Shown piece after piece: positions 36,116 to 45,426 of a stretch of DNA of 64,000 bases. Positions within the stretch are counted from its first letter, which is position 1; every line of letters begins with the position of its first letter. The notes below the pieces were generated by a model. The model saw nothing but the letters and a program-made list of their open reading frames with translations. It ran no database searches and had not been told where the DNA came from. The stretch lies in assembly GCA_022841345.1 (NCBI GenBank), contig JALHRR010000024.1:1-64000 (forward strand), read 5' to 3'. The stretch is from Saprospiraceae bacterium. Its GTDB lineage: Bacteria; Bacteroidota; Bacteroidia; Chitinophagales; Saprospiraceae. Both the position numbers and the translations under genes were made by a program.

Positions 36116-39100
36116 TTAGTGCTTGATAAACTTGCTGGAGTAAACTTTTTCATCCTGAATAATATCAATGAAGTACATACCATTCAATAATTTACTTACA
36201 TCCATCATCAATTTTCCACCCTGATGAAGCTGGATTTTATCAGATATCATTAATTGTCCTGTACCAGATAAAATTCTGACATTCCATTCTCCCTGGAAAT
36301 TGGCTTTAAAAGCAAGCGTCAACTCATTGGCAACCGGATTAGGATACATCTGCATTCCGGATGGCAAAGAACCTGAAACTGTAGAAGTAGTTTGTGTTAT
36401 AACAATATGATCTGTTTGAATTTCACATCCATTTGCGTCGATAATCTTTGCAGAGTAAGTCGCCGGAGTCAGATTATCCAGAACATTATCATCTTCAAAT
36501 GTATTACCATCGATAGTCCAGAAATACGTATAAGGTGCAGTTCCACCCTGAACGTTTAGCGTAATCATACCTTGTCCGTAAACCTCATCAATGACTTCAG
36601 TTGTGAAAAGTAAGGCTTCAGGTTGCTCAATTTCAAAAGTCAAAATTTCTTCACATCCTCCTCTGTCGCTAACTGTAACCGTATATGTTCCTGCACTGAG
36701 ATTTTCAATACTGGCAGATGTTGCTGTATTGGACCATGCATAATTATAAGGAGTAACTCCACCTGCTATTTCTAAATCTGCCTTTCCGCTGGATTCACCA
36801 AAACAATATGCAGCTGTAGCCACTACTTCAAAGAAGACATTGCAATCCATCTGGGAACAATCGGGTGCCACTGCTTTTATAAAGTCTACACACCCATCGC
36901 TGTCTTTTGCTTCAACATGATATTCTTCCAGACTGAAAATCGGATTCTGGATGGCATTGCCGGTAAAACTATAAGCGCCTGAACCTCCTGTAGCTTCCGG
37001 TATTATTAAAACAGCATTTTTGCTAACACAGACGGCCTGTGCTGATACTGTCAATGGTTCCCAAACAGGAAGATTCGATGGAGAAATGATTTCAACACAA
37101 GTGCTGCCCCTGTTTAATCCGGGGAATTTACCTCTTGATGCCACCTGAATAAAATACTCGAGTCCTACCTCAAGTCCTCCAACACTAATATAACCATCAC
37201 AAGCATGGTGTGATTTGTTACAGAACACTGATTCCAGCTTCTCACATCCACCTTTATAAATCGCAACCGTGCTTAAGAAATCACTTTTATTCTTCAAAAA
37301 CATACTACTTTCTGTCGCCTTAAATGTATACCATACATCTGCATCAGCAAGTGGATCACATGCAGGAGATATTCCGGAGAATGTTGCCCCGGAATTATTG
37401 CTGCTCTGACAATCCGCATTTAAACTGAGAGGCTTTGCAGTGGTGCAAAGATCATTGGTAGTTTCCAGCTCAATATTTTTTATTTCAAAACAACTATTTC
37501 CTTCCATTGTGGAGAAATATCCACTCAACTGGAGCAGATAAGTTTTTCCTGGAACCGGATCTTTGAAAATCAGCTCTGCTCCATGTTCATTGCTGAGTAC
37601 TTCTGTCATTTGATCGCAATTTCCTTCCCAGATGGTGAGTACATCTGAAAAATCCGAGCCTGAAATAATGAACAATGGATTGGAATTTGCAGGAGTAAAC
37701 CGGAACCAGACATCTGCGCGGGAGCGCTCGTTGATGGATGGAAGTACTTCTGGATTGAGCGCATCTTGATTATTTTGCTGGATACATGGTTGATTAATCT
37801 CAATTTGTCTGGCATTACTGCAGTCTTCATTAGCAGGAGGATTTGCTTCATTTCCTCTGTTCATAATTTGCAAACACCCCTGACCACTTCCTTTACCAAA
37901 TTCAGCTGTTTTTCCACTCAGACGGATAAAATATTTTCCAGCAGGTAATACCTGAGCCGATTTTTCACCATAAAAACCATACTCATCCCTGTCTTTACAG
38001 ATGACCGGTTCCAGATCAGCGCACTGATCCCCTTTAAATATCTCAATAATATCATTAAAATTGGAAGCTGAAACATGAGCCTCCAGGATTCCTGTTTGTG
38101 TCTGTTCAAAACTATACCATAATGTACCTGCAGGTTTTGTATTGCAATTCCATGGAATATCCTGAGCTGCAAATGCCACTTCCATGTCAAATTCTGTGCA
38201 GGGGCCGTCAATATTTAGAGGCAAAGCTTTTGCACAAAAATCATTAACACTACCTTCTCCGACCAGTTTTATATTATCTAATCCTACCCACCAATTCCAG
38301 CCCCCGGCATCATCATATTTAAAATACAATTGTATATCCTGGCCTTTATATTTAGACAAGTCAAGATTTAAGCTTTCATAGGTTGTAAAATTATTTCCTG
38401 CTACCTGCGTGGTACTCACATGAATGGGTATATACCTTCCATTGTCGAGCACACCAACTTCGAAATACTCGGTTTGAGAATAGGTTCTGTATATAAGGTC
38501 AAAACTCAATGAATACGTGGCATATTTTGTTCCATCAAAAACAGGACTTAACATCGTCACCCTTGAAGGAGCAGCAAATTCCCCGGTGCCATCATCATCA
38601 AAATACAAGAAACAAGTACCATTCATACTTACATTTGTTCCGGCATTTCCATTGGTAACTTTCCCAATTGTCCAGGGGACATTTCCATTTTCTATGACAG
38701 AAGTCCATCCCTGAGGTGTTTCACATTTGTCAAAATTCTCTGCGATGAGGATATCTGCATTTCCTGAACCTTCTACAAGGATATTATCAACTCCAGCCCA
38801 CCATCCCCATTTACTATTATCGTTGTATTCAAAAACAAGACGCATATTTTCTGAATGATAAAAGCTCAGATCCACACTTACCTTTACAAATTCTGAAAAT
38901 TGAGTTCCTGAGTAATTTCTACCTTCGAATTTTCTCAGTTCAATTAAATCACTTCCATTATCCAGCAGGATCCTAAAGGTTTCTCCTGCATCTCTCAGAT
39001 GAACATCGGCTGTAAAAGTTATATTTGAATGCTTGTTGCCTGAGAATACAGGAGAAGTCATCTTCCAAATAAAGGTCGGAGTATTATCACCGGTGGCATC

Positions 39101-39328
39101 ATCATCGATAATTAACATACAGCTTCCATCAATACTGCTACCATCTGATTCAGAATTTTGAGGTGTTCCTATGTACCAGACCGCATTCTGATTGCCTTCG
39201 ATTTCTACATTCCACCCGGCTGAAAGTTGACAAGAATTAAAGTCTTCTTTCAATAATGTCTCTTTCTGGGCATTCAATGCAAAACATGCAAATAATATGT
39301 TAGCAAGAGTGTATAATGTACGATACAT
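36116..39328 (-). CDS. Giant secreted multidomain protein with SprB repeat and T9SS tail
   Basis: 1070 aa. The signal peptide ends at LNAQ. Two N-terminal jelly-roll or MAM-like domains (each with NWWVGLDNIKLV- or WAGVDNILVEG-type endings) are followed by three tandem Cys-containing domains with ADVWYTF or ADVWFRF and GLEYFIQV motifs (about 370-760), and an SprB-type repeat (YCFGESSGKADLEIAGG, then YNYAWSNTATSASIENLSAG). A final PKD-like piece precedes a T9SS sorting domain (MYPNPVANELTLAF to KFIKH). It is probably a large cell-surface adhesin or structural protein. SprB is known in gliding Bacteroidota, but no gliding machinery is in the window. Confidence 0.8.
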   Translation of the reverse strand: MYRTLYTLANILFACFALNAQKETLLKEDFNSCQLSAGWNVEIEGNQNAVWYIGTPQNSESDGSSIDGSCMLIIDDDATGDNTPTFIWKMTSPVFSGNKHSNITFTADVHLRDAGETFRILLDNGSDLIELRKFEGRNYSGTQFSEFVKVSVDLSFYHSENMRLVFEYNDNSKWGWWAGVDNILVEGSGNADILIAENFDKCETPQGWTSVIENGNVPWTIGKVTNGNAGTNVSMNGTCFLYFDDDGTGEFAAPSRVTMLSPVFDGTKYATYSLSFDLIYRTYSQTEYFEVGVLDNGRYIPIHVSTTQVAGNNFTTYESLNLDLSKYKGQDIQLYFKYDDAGGWNWWVGLDNIKLVGEGSVNDFCAKALPLNIDGPCTEFDMEVAFAAQDIPWNCNTKPAGTLWYSFEQTQTGILEAHVSASNFNDIIEIFKGDQCADLEPVICKDRDEYGFYGEKSAQVLPAGKYFIRLSGKTAEFGKGSGQGCLQIMNRGNEANPPANEDCSNARQIEINQPCIQQNNQDALNPEVLPSINERSRADVWFRFTPANSNPLFIISGSDFSDVLTIWEGNCDQMTEVLSNEHGAELIFKDPVPGKTYLLQLSGYFSTMEGNSCFEIKNIELETTNDLCTTAKPLSLNADCQSSNNSGATFSGISPACDPLADADVWYTFKATESSMFLKNKSDFLSTVAIYKGGCEKLESVFCNKSHHACDGYISVGGLEVGLEYFIQVASRGKFPGLNRGSTCVEIISPSNLPVWEPLTVSAQAVCVSKNAVLIIPEATGGSGAYSFTGNAIQNPIFSLEEYHVEAKDSDGCVDFIKAVAPDCSQMDCNVFFEVVATAAYCFGESSGKADLEIAGGVTPYNYAWSNTATSASIENLSAGTYTVTVSDRGGCEEILTFEIEQPEALLFTTEVIDEVYGQGMITLNVQGGTAPYTYFWTIDGNTFEDDNVLDNLTPATYSAKIIDANGCEIQTDHIVITQTTSTVSGSLPSGMQMYPNPVANELTLAFKANFQGEWNVRILSGTGQLMISDKIQLHQGGKLMMDVSKLLNGMYFIDIIQDEKVYSSKFIKH

Positions 39329-39401
39329 AGGTTGCTCGATTAGTGTTATGCCAAATTTAAATGAATTATTGAATGTGGTGAGAGTTTTTAAGCTGTTTAA
39401 T

Positions 39402-39410
39402 TAAATTTTG
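39402..39410 (+). promoter_or_regulatory. -7-like box for the DUF1800/DUF1501 operon
   Basis: TAAATTTTG, one base longer than TAnnTTTG. Transcription would start after about 39415, so the GTG at 39412 cannot be the start and ATG 39445 or 39466 is favoured. Confidence 0.35.
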
Positions 39411-39465
39411 TGTGCACAGTATTCAAGAATCGCTTTATATTTGGATGAAATCATCCATAAATATC

Positions 39466-40893
39466 ATGAGTGAAGGCTTAAACGAATACATCCCGTCTCC
39501 TTCCAAGCCCTGGAATACGGAGAGGGTAATACATCTTTACCGACGACTGGGTATGGGACCAACGCCTGAGGAAATTAAGCAGGCTTTACAAATGACTCCT
39601 TCGCAGTTAGTAGATCAACTGTTGGATGGGGTAAAGAATTCCCCGCTTCCGGCTCGACCTTATTGGGCAGATTACACTGATGATCAGTTTGGAGATGATG
39701 AGTATTATGAAGCGAGAGATCAAATGAGAGATGATTGGTATGCAGAAATGATCAGCGATGGAAAGCGAGCACGGTTTGTTCTGTTTTGGCACAATCACTT
39801 TGTAACGCAGCAGGATGTATATGGATGCAATAAGTATTTGTGGTCTTATTTTGAGTTATTGCACAAACATTGCCTTGGTAATTTCAAATCCTTTGTGGAG
39901 GAAATGGGAATCAATCCGGCAATGCTCAGTTTTCTAAATGGGAATCAAAATATAGCCAGCAGCCCAAATGAAAATTACGCCCGGGAATTAATGGAATTAT
40001 TCACGATGGGTGAATCAAATGGTTATACTCAGGCAGATGTTGCCAACATGGCACGAGCATTGACTGGCTGGCGGGCTAATATGTACCAATGTGAAACACC
40101 TTATTTTTCCAATTTTTACTTTGATAAAACCAATAAAACCATTTTTGGACAAACCGGCAACTGGGGCTATCAGGATGTTCATGACCTTATATTCACTCAT
40201 CGTGCAGATCAGGTGGCAGGTTATATTTGTCAGAAGTGGTACAGGAATTTTGTCTATGAAAAAGCTGATCAGGCAATTGTAAACGGTTTGGCAGCCACTT
40301 TTAAAGCCAATAATTGGGAGATTGCACCGGTGCTGAAACAGTTATTCAAAAGTGAACATTTTTTTGATGAAAAATGGATTACAACCATCATAAGCAGCCC
40401 ACTGGATAGCGTAGTCAAATGGGCCAGAATGATTGGACTTACACAAACAGAAATTGGAGAAAATATCTGGATTTTCAGGTGGGGGCCTTATGATCAGGGT
40501 ATGGATCTGTTCAATCCTGTCAACGTGGCCGGGTGGCCCGGATATCATGCCTGGATTAATGAAAACACTTTCACCCAAAGAATTAAATTTTTGCAAAATC
40601 TAACAAATACTACCTATCAGGAAAGTGTCCGGGAGAAACTGCTGATCTGGGCACTTGATCTGGCGCCGGCACCCAATGATCCGGAAGGTATTACAAGGGA
40701 AATCAGCAGACAAGTACTGGGCAAAGTGCCTGAGATGTCAATGCTGGCAAACGCCACCGATGCATTTAAAGGTGATATCCCATCCAATTATTATGATGAT
40801 GGTTCCTGGAATTTGTATTGGGATTCAGCTCCATATCAAATCATCAATTTACTATTCTATCTGACCAGGTTACCTGAAAGTCAACTTATTTAA
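39466..40893 (+). CDS. DUF1800 family protein
   Basis: 475 aa from ATG 39466 (MSEGLNEY); the open frame extends upstream to GTG 39412 and ATG 39445, but the later ATG fits the promoter and family. Family landmarks: HLYRRLGMGPTPEEIKQAL, RARFVLFWHNHFVTQQD, NYARELMELFTMGESNGYTQ, DVANMARALTGWR, GWPGYHAWINE. No signal peptide is evident. DUF1800 and DUF1501 proteins are nearly always encoded together in Bacteroidota and Planctomycetota; the biochemical role is unknown. The DUF1501 gene starts 12 bases downstream. Confidence 0.88.
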   Translation: MSEGLNEYIPSPSKPWNTERVIHLYRRLGMGPTPEEIKQALQMTPSQLVDQLLDGVKNSPLPARPYWADYTDDQFGDDEYYEARDQMRDDWYAEMISDGKRARFVLFWHNHFVTQQDVYGCNKYLWSYFELLHKHCLGNFKSFVEEMGINPAMLSFLNGNQNIASSPNENYARELMELFTMGESNGYTQADVANMARALTGWRANMYQCETPYFSNFYFDKTNKTIFGQTGNWGYQDVHDLIFTHRADQVAGYICQKWYRNFVYEKADQAIVNGLAATFKANNWEIAPVLKQLFKSEHFFDEKWITTIISSPLDSVVKWARMIGLTQTEIGENIWIFRWGPYDQGMDLFNPVNVAGWPGYHAWINENTFTQRIKFLQNLTNTTYQESVREKLLIWALDLAPAPNDPEGITREISRQVLGKVPEMSMLANATDAFKGDIPSNYYDDGSWNLYWDSAPYQIINLLFYLTRLPESQLI

Positions 40894-40905
40894 TCTGCAA
40901 TCACT

Positions 40906-42525
40906 ATGAAGATCAAACATATATTCAACAAAAGACCAGGAGCGCTTATAGCTGATAAAGAAAAGCATGAAGCCGATCATAAAGAATGGAGCAGACGTAC
41001 CTTTATCAAAACTACCGGTCTCGCTTCTTTTGGTATGGCTACTATGTTGGGTGACACACCCATTTTGGCTTCTGAATCCAATCACTGGCTGCGCATGCTG
41101 GAGTCTATGGGAGCAGAGGAACGCATTCTGGTTCTCATTAATTTGAATGGAGGGAATGATGGGTTGAATACGGTCATTGAGAAAAATAATGATGAATATT
41201 ATCGCATCAGACCCACACTAGGCATCAGCAATCAGAATATGTGGCATCTGTCTGATAGTATCGGCATGCATGGAAGCTCAGATTCATTGCAGCCACTATG
41301 GGATAATGGTCAAATGAAAGTTATACATAATGTAGGATATCCTAATCCAAATTATTCTCATTTCAGATCGTCAGACATTTGGGCAACAGCAACTGATGCT
41401 GACAAAATAGGCACCACCGGATGGATTGGAAGATTTATCGAAGAAGAATTCCCTCTGTTTCTTGAGGCACAACCTACCACCCCGCCGGCACTTCAGATTG
41501 GTGTGCAGACAGACCTTGTTTTCAAAAGCAGAGAATTCAGCACGGCATTGGCATTCAGGAATCCGGAAGAATTTTACCAATTGGCTGAATCCGGGAATTT
41601 ATATCCTACTGAACATCTGGGCAACACCCCTTATGATACAGAATTGACATTTATGCGCAGAACTGCTAATAGTGCATTCAGATATTCTCAAACAATTCGA
41701 AAAGCTTTTCAGGCTGGTGGCACCTCTGCCAATTTCCCAAATGTAAATCCGGGAAGGGGATTGTCAATTGTTTCCCGAATGATTAAGGGTGGATTACGCA
41801 CCAAAGTATATATGGTGAGTATCGGAGGCTTCGACACGCATGCAAATCAGGCAGAGGCTCATGCAAATCTGATGTCTAATTTATCCAGGTCTGTAGCAGC
41901 ATTCTATCAGGATCTGGGTCCTGAGTTGAGTAAAAAGGTACTGAGCATGACTTTCAGTGAATTTGGCCGGACGATATTTGAAAACGGTTCTGCAGGAACG
42001 GATCATGGTACCGGTTCACCGATTCTCATGTTTGGGGGAGATATAGGACAGGGCTTTCATGGTACGCCACCAGATCTGCTGAATCTGGATCATTATGGCG
42101 ACCCTTACTTTGATGTAGATTTCAAAGATGTGTACAATACTGTTCTCACTGGTTGGTTTGGCATCAATCCAAAACTGTCTAATTTTATGATTGGCCAGCA
42201 ACAGAACATTTTACCGGGTATTTTGCCCCCTTACACACCGCCTTCAGGAGCAAATGCTTACATTGTTTTGCTTGGTCACAGGAAACATCCTGACACTGCT
42301 TCCATCATACAGATCCAGTATGCACTGTTACAGGATGGGGATATCAAACTCGAACTCATGGATACCGGAGGTCAGGTGATCAGAAGATTAGATCAGGGTT
42401 ACAAAGATGCAGGAACTTATGTGTTTGATCTTAATAAGTCAAGAGAAGGACTTCGAAGTGGAAAGTACATTTATCGCATTAAAGCAGGAGGAAAGGAATA
42501 CACAAGACCTTTGCTGGTTTTGTAA
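40906..42525 (+). CDS. DUF1501 family protein with Tat signal and T9SS-like tail
   Basis: 539 aa. The N-terminus has a twin-arginine motif (SRRTFIK, residues 29-35) and a hydrophobic core, indicating Tat export in folded form. Then the DUF1501/sulfatase-like region: NLNGGNDGLNTVIE, MKVIHNVGYPNPNYSHFRSS, FSEFGRTIFENGSAGTDHGT. The last 80 residues (IIQIQYALLQDGDIKLELMD to KEYTRPLLVL) read as a T9SS-type Ig-fold with typical Gly-Lys-Tyr-Ile-Tyr end. It is coupled with DUF1800 upstream. Confidence 0.85.
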   Translation: MKIKHIFNKRPGALIADKEKHEADHKEWSRRTFIKTTGLASFGMATMLGDTPILASESNHWLRMLESMGAEERILVLINLNGGNDGLNTVIEKNNDEYYRIRPTLGISNQNMWHLSDSIGMHGSSDSLQPLWDNGQMKVIHNVGYPNPNYSHFRSSDIWATATDADKIGTTGWIGRFIEEEFPLFLEAQPTTPPALQIGVQTDLVFKSREFSTALAFRNPEEFYQLAESGNLYPTEHLGNTPYDTELTFMRRTANSAFRYSQTIRKAFQAGGTSANFPNVNPGRGLSIVSRMIKGGLRTKVYMVSIGGFDTHANQAEAHANLMSNLSRSVAAFYQDLGPELSKKVLSMTFSEFGRTIFENGSAGTDHGTGSPILMFGGDIGQGFHGTPPDLLNLDHYGDPYFDVDFKDVYNTVLTGWFGINPKLSNFMIGQQQNILPGILPPYTPPSGANAYIVLLGHRKHPDTASIIQIQYALLQDGDIKLELMDTGGQVIRRLDQGYKDAGTYVFDLNKSREGLRSGKYIYRIKAGGKEYTRPLLVL

Positions 42526-42578
42526 ATGAACAATTTTTCACCTTCAAAATGGTTAATGCTGATTGATAACTCCTTATA

Positions 42579-43397
42579 ATGCTTTCGGAAAAAATTAAGA
42601 ATAGATTGCTAATGCTTCAAAACACTTATCTGGAAAGAAGACCGGATGATGTATTGAAATTGAGAGTTTGGCTCGATCAATTTGAACAGGCTACTCAGCT
42701 GGAAGAGAGAAAATCCATTGGAATCACAATTGAATCCTATTTGAAGGATATGGCAAAAGCGGAAGAGCGGGATGCCTTTATTTTTCAGATAATACCCGAA
42801 TGGCACAGTAGTCTGTACACCTGGACGCAATCAGATTTCTTCTCGCATCCCACCGCCATCATTGATGAAAATGCTGTTATTGGAGATCAAACCAAAATTT
42901 GGCATTACTCTCATATTATGAGTGATTCAAAAATGGGTACCGCCTGTAATCTTGGACAGAATGTAGTCATCTCCCCCAAAGTTAAGCTGGGTAATCGGGT
43001 TAAAATTCAAAATAACGTTTCACTTTATACTGGCGTGCAGTGTGAAGACGATGTGTTCATAGGACCCAGTGCTGTATTTACAAATGTATTGAATCCCCGA
43101 TCTGCTATCATCCGCAAATCCGAATTTCGGGAAACATTAATAGGAAAAGGTGCCAGCATAGGTGCCAATGCCACAATTGTCTGCGGACACCGGATTGGTA
43201 AATTTGCTTTCATTGCAGCAGGAGCTGTCGTCACTTCAGAAGTACCTGACTATGCATTGATGGCGGGAGTCCCTGCCCGGCAAATTGGCTGGATGGATGC
43301 AGAGGGTAACAGGCTTTTTCCGGATGAAAATGGGAAGGCAGTTTCTCAGTCAGGAATCAATTTTCAGTTGGAAGATGGTAAATTGGCGGAGCTGTAG
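42579..43397 (+). CDS. Left-handed beta-helix acyltransferase (WlbB/WbpD-like)
   Basis: 272 aa. An N-terminal helical domain of about 75 residues precedes the hexapeptide-repeat region from TAIIDENAVIGDQTKIWHYS to AIGAN-type coils (about 90-240), with the catalytic-type loop VFTNVLNPRSAIIRKSEF and the end AGVPARQIGWMDAEGNRL. This is the pattern of UDP-2-acetamido-3-amino-glucuronate N-acetyltransferases that use acetyl-CoA as trimers. The helical N-terminus is an extra not in the usual enzyme and its role is unknown. No sugar cluster is adjacent; the start lies 53 bases after the DUF1501 gene, so cotranscription is possible. Confidence 0.8.
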   Translation: MLSEKIKNRLLMLQNTYLERRPDDVLKLRVWLDQFEQATQLEERKSIGITIESYLKDMAKAEERDAFIFQIIPEWHSSLYTWTQSDFFSHPTAIIDENAVIGDQTKIWHYSHIMSDSKMGTACNLGQNVVISPKVKLGNRVKIQNNVSLYTGVQCEDDVFIGPSAVFTNVLNPRSAIIRKSEFRETLIGKGASIGANATIVCGHRIGKFAFIAAGAVVTSEVPDYALMAGVPARQIGWMDAEGNRLFPDENGKAVSQSGINFQLEDGKLAEL

Positions 43398-43534
43398 AAT
43401 TCCCGAATCTGCGTAGATATTGTGTTTTTTGCCGTTTGAAATGATTTTACAATTCCCTTTATTTATGTTTGTAGAGTCGGGAGCTTTTGGCTTATTCAGC
43501 ATTATTGACTTATCTATACCCAATTGTAAATATC

Positions 43535-44782
43535 ATGGAGTCTTTTGATTACATTATCGTAGGTGCCGGAATTTCAGGATTGTCACTTGGGAAGCATCTT
43601 GTAAAAGCTGGAAAATCTGTATTGATACTGGAAGCTGAAGACAGGCCCGGTGGGAGGGTGAAGACTGATAAGCTCAATGGTTTTTTATTGGATCGCGGAT
43701 TTCAGGTATATCTGACAGCATATCCTGAAACACAGCATGCATTGGACCTTAGAGCGCTGGATATGAAATCCTTCTGGCCCGGAGCTCATTTGCTCTGTGA
43801 GCATGGAAAGCAGGCGGTGTTTATGGATGCTATGCGTAAAAGTGGTTATTTATGGAAAATGATCACTTCACCTGTATCCGGATTCGGTGACAAGATGAGC
43901 TTATTCTCATTGAAAGGCAGGTTGTTGAACAAAAAAAATGCAGCGCTATTTGAAAGAAAGGAAAAATCTACAGCAGCTGTATTCAAAGAATATGGGCTGA
44001 ATGAAAAGATAATACAACGGTTTCTGCAGCCTTTTTTTGCAGGGATATTCCTGGAAAATGATCTGGATACCAGCCGAAGGATGTTTGATTTTGTGTTCAA
44101 AATGTTTTCTAAAGGAGATGCAGCTGTGCCGGCGCAGGGGATGGAACAAATTCCAATTCAACTAGCTCAAAGCATTCCGGCAGAAAATATCCGGTGCAAT
44201 ACAAAAGTAAGCTTGATAGATGGGCAGGTGTTGACAACGGATGACGGTAGAACCTTTCATGGAAATCAGATTATTTTGGCTACAGAAGCAACAGGAATAG
44301 TCCGTGATTATTTGCCGGGAATCAACAGGGAATACAACAGTGTTACCTGTGTTTACCTGGAAGCACCGGAAGCCCCTTATGCTGAACCACTTATCGCCCT
44401 CAATTCATTGCCCGGAAAATTAGTGAATAATCTGGCAGTGATGTCCAATGTGTCTTCTCACTATGCTCCGTCGGGTAAGGCACTCATCGCAGCCTCCATT
44501 AATGGTATTCAGGAAAAAAGTGATTCCGATCTGTTGAGTGGAATTAAGCAGGAAATGAAGGCCTGGTATGGATCTAAAGTAGATCAATGGAATCTGTTGA
44601 AAGTGTACAGAATCAGGTATGCCCTTCCTGATCAGCAATCTGTTCATTATAATATTCCTCCTGAAAAGTATATCATTCGTCCCGGCCTGTCTGTATGCGG
44701 CGATCACTTATTACATGGGTCGATCAATGCGGCCCTTCGAAGTGGTAGAAAACTGGCAGATATATTACTGACAAGCAATTAA
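43535..44782 (+). CDS. FAD-dependent amine-oxidase-like oxidoreductase
   Basis: 415 aa from ATG 43535 (MESFDYIIVG); an upstream TTG gives a longer frame but the FAD motif VGAGISGLSLGKHLVKAG sits directly after this ATG. The second FAD motif EAEDRPGGRVKTDKLNGFLL follows, and the C-terminal CGDHLLHGSINAALRSGRKLA completes the fold. It resembles protoporphyrinogen/carotenoid or amine oxidases of the phytoene-desaturase superfamily. Substrate unknown. No signal peptide; cytoplasmic or membrane-peripheral. Confidence 0.82.
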   Translation: MESFDYIIVGAGISGLSLGKHLVKAGKSVLILEAEDRPGGRVKTDKLNGFLLDRGFQVYLTAYPETQHALDLRALDMKSFWPGAHLLCEHGKQAVFMDAMRKSGYLWKMITSPVSGFGDKMSLFSLKGRLLNKKNAALFERKEKSTAAVFKEYGLNEKIIQRFLQPFFAGIFLENDLDTSRRMFDFVFKMFSKGDAAVPAQGMEQIPIQLAQSIPAENIRCNTKVSLIDGQVLTTDDGRTFHGNQIILATEATGIVRDYLPGINREYNSVTCVYLEAPEAPYAEPLIALNSLPGKLVNNLAVMSNVSSHYAPSGKALIAASINGIQEKSDSDLLSGIKQEMKAWYGSKVDQWNLLKVYRIRYALPDQQSVHYNIPPEKYIIRPGLSVCGDHLLHGSINAALRSGRKLADILLTSN

Positions 44783-44929
44783 TTATACATATATTTATTA
44801 TTTAATAATTAAAACTCAATTGCAGCATTCATATCGTGGATACTGTTGTATGAAGATTATTCATATGTAGCCATAAATAACTGACAGCTAAAAATTTGAA
44901 CTTCTATTATGTCAAATAGAAATAAGAGT

Positions 44930-44937
44930 TATCTTTG
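44930..44937 (+). promoter_or_regulatory. -7 box TATCTTTG of rpsO
   Basis: Exact TAnnTTTG match followed by GCAC; predicts a leader of about 48 nt. Confidence 0.6.
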
Positions 44938-44991
44938 CACCGCTAAAACTGATTCCTGTAATCACTATTGGTAAATCATTAAAAATTAAAA

Positions 44992-45267
44992 ATGGCTATT
45001 TACTTAACAAAAGAAAAAGTTGGAGAGATCTTCGAAACATACGGAGGTGCACCAACTAACACCGGCTCTGTAGAAGGGCAAATTGCTTTGTTCACTTATC
45101 GTATTCAAAGTCTTGCTGATCACTTGAAAAGCAACAAAAAAGATCATTCATGCAGAAGAACACTTCTTACCCTGGTAGGTAAGCGCAGAAGATTACTTCA
45201 GTATGTAATGCGCAAAGATATCGCAGCTTACAGATCATTGATCGAAAAGCTAGGAATCAGAAAATAA
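44992..45267 (+). CDS. rpsO: 30S ribosomal protein S15
   Basis: 91 aa, normal family length. It binds 16S rRNA in the 30S platform. Family signature: GSVEGQIALFTYRIQSLADHL, then KSNKKDHSCRRTLLTLVGKR and RRLLQYVMRKDIAAYRSLIE. It is followed by a terminator-like hairpin and then pnp, the usual rpsO-pnp pair. Confidence 0.97.
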   Translation: MAIYLTKEKVGEIFETYGGAPTNTGSVEGQIALFTYRIQSLADHLKSNKKDHSCRRTLLTLVGKRRRLLQYVMRKDIAAYRSLIEKLGIRK

Positions 45268-45272
45268 ATTCT

Positions 45273-45305
45273 AAAAAAGTGTTTCTGCAAGGGAACACTT
45301 TTTTT
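45273..45305 (+). terminator. Rho-independent terminator or attenuator between rpsO and pnp
   Basis: AAAAAAGTGTT (45273-45283) pairs with AACACTTTTTT (45294-45304), T-rich tail. In other bacteria this position carries a leaky terminator or an RNase III site controlling pnp. Confidence 0.75.
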
Positions 45306-45426
45306 GTTTAATCTCCACTTTTCCTGTTATTTCCTTCCAATAATATCAGAACAGAAAAGTTTTCTCAGATGCACTGACCGGAAAATATCCTGTCAGATTT
45401 TTTATAATAATTTAAAGATAATTTCC

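Noticed and set aside
39412-39465. GTG 39412 as start of the DUF1800 gene
   Set aside because: It would lie at or before the predicted transcription start; ATG 39466 fits better.
45304-45426. Upstream extension of pnp
   Set aside because: The extension overlaps the terminator, has no family similarity, and ATG 45427 gives the standard PNPase N-terminus.
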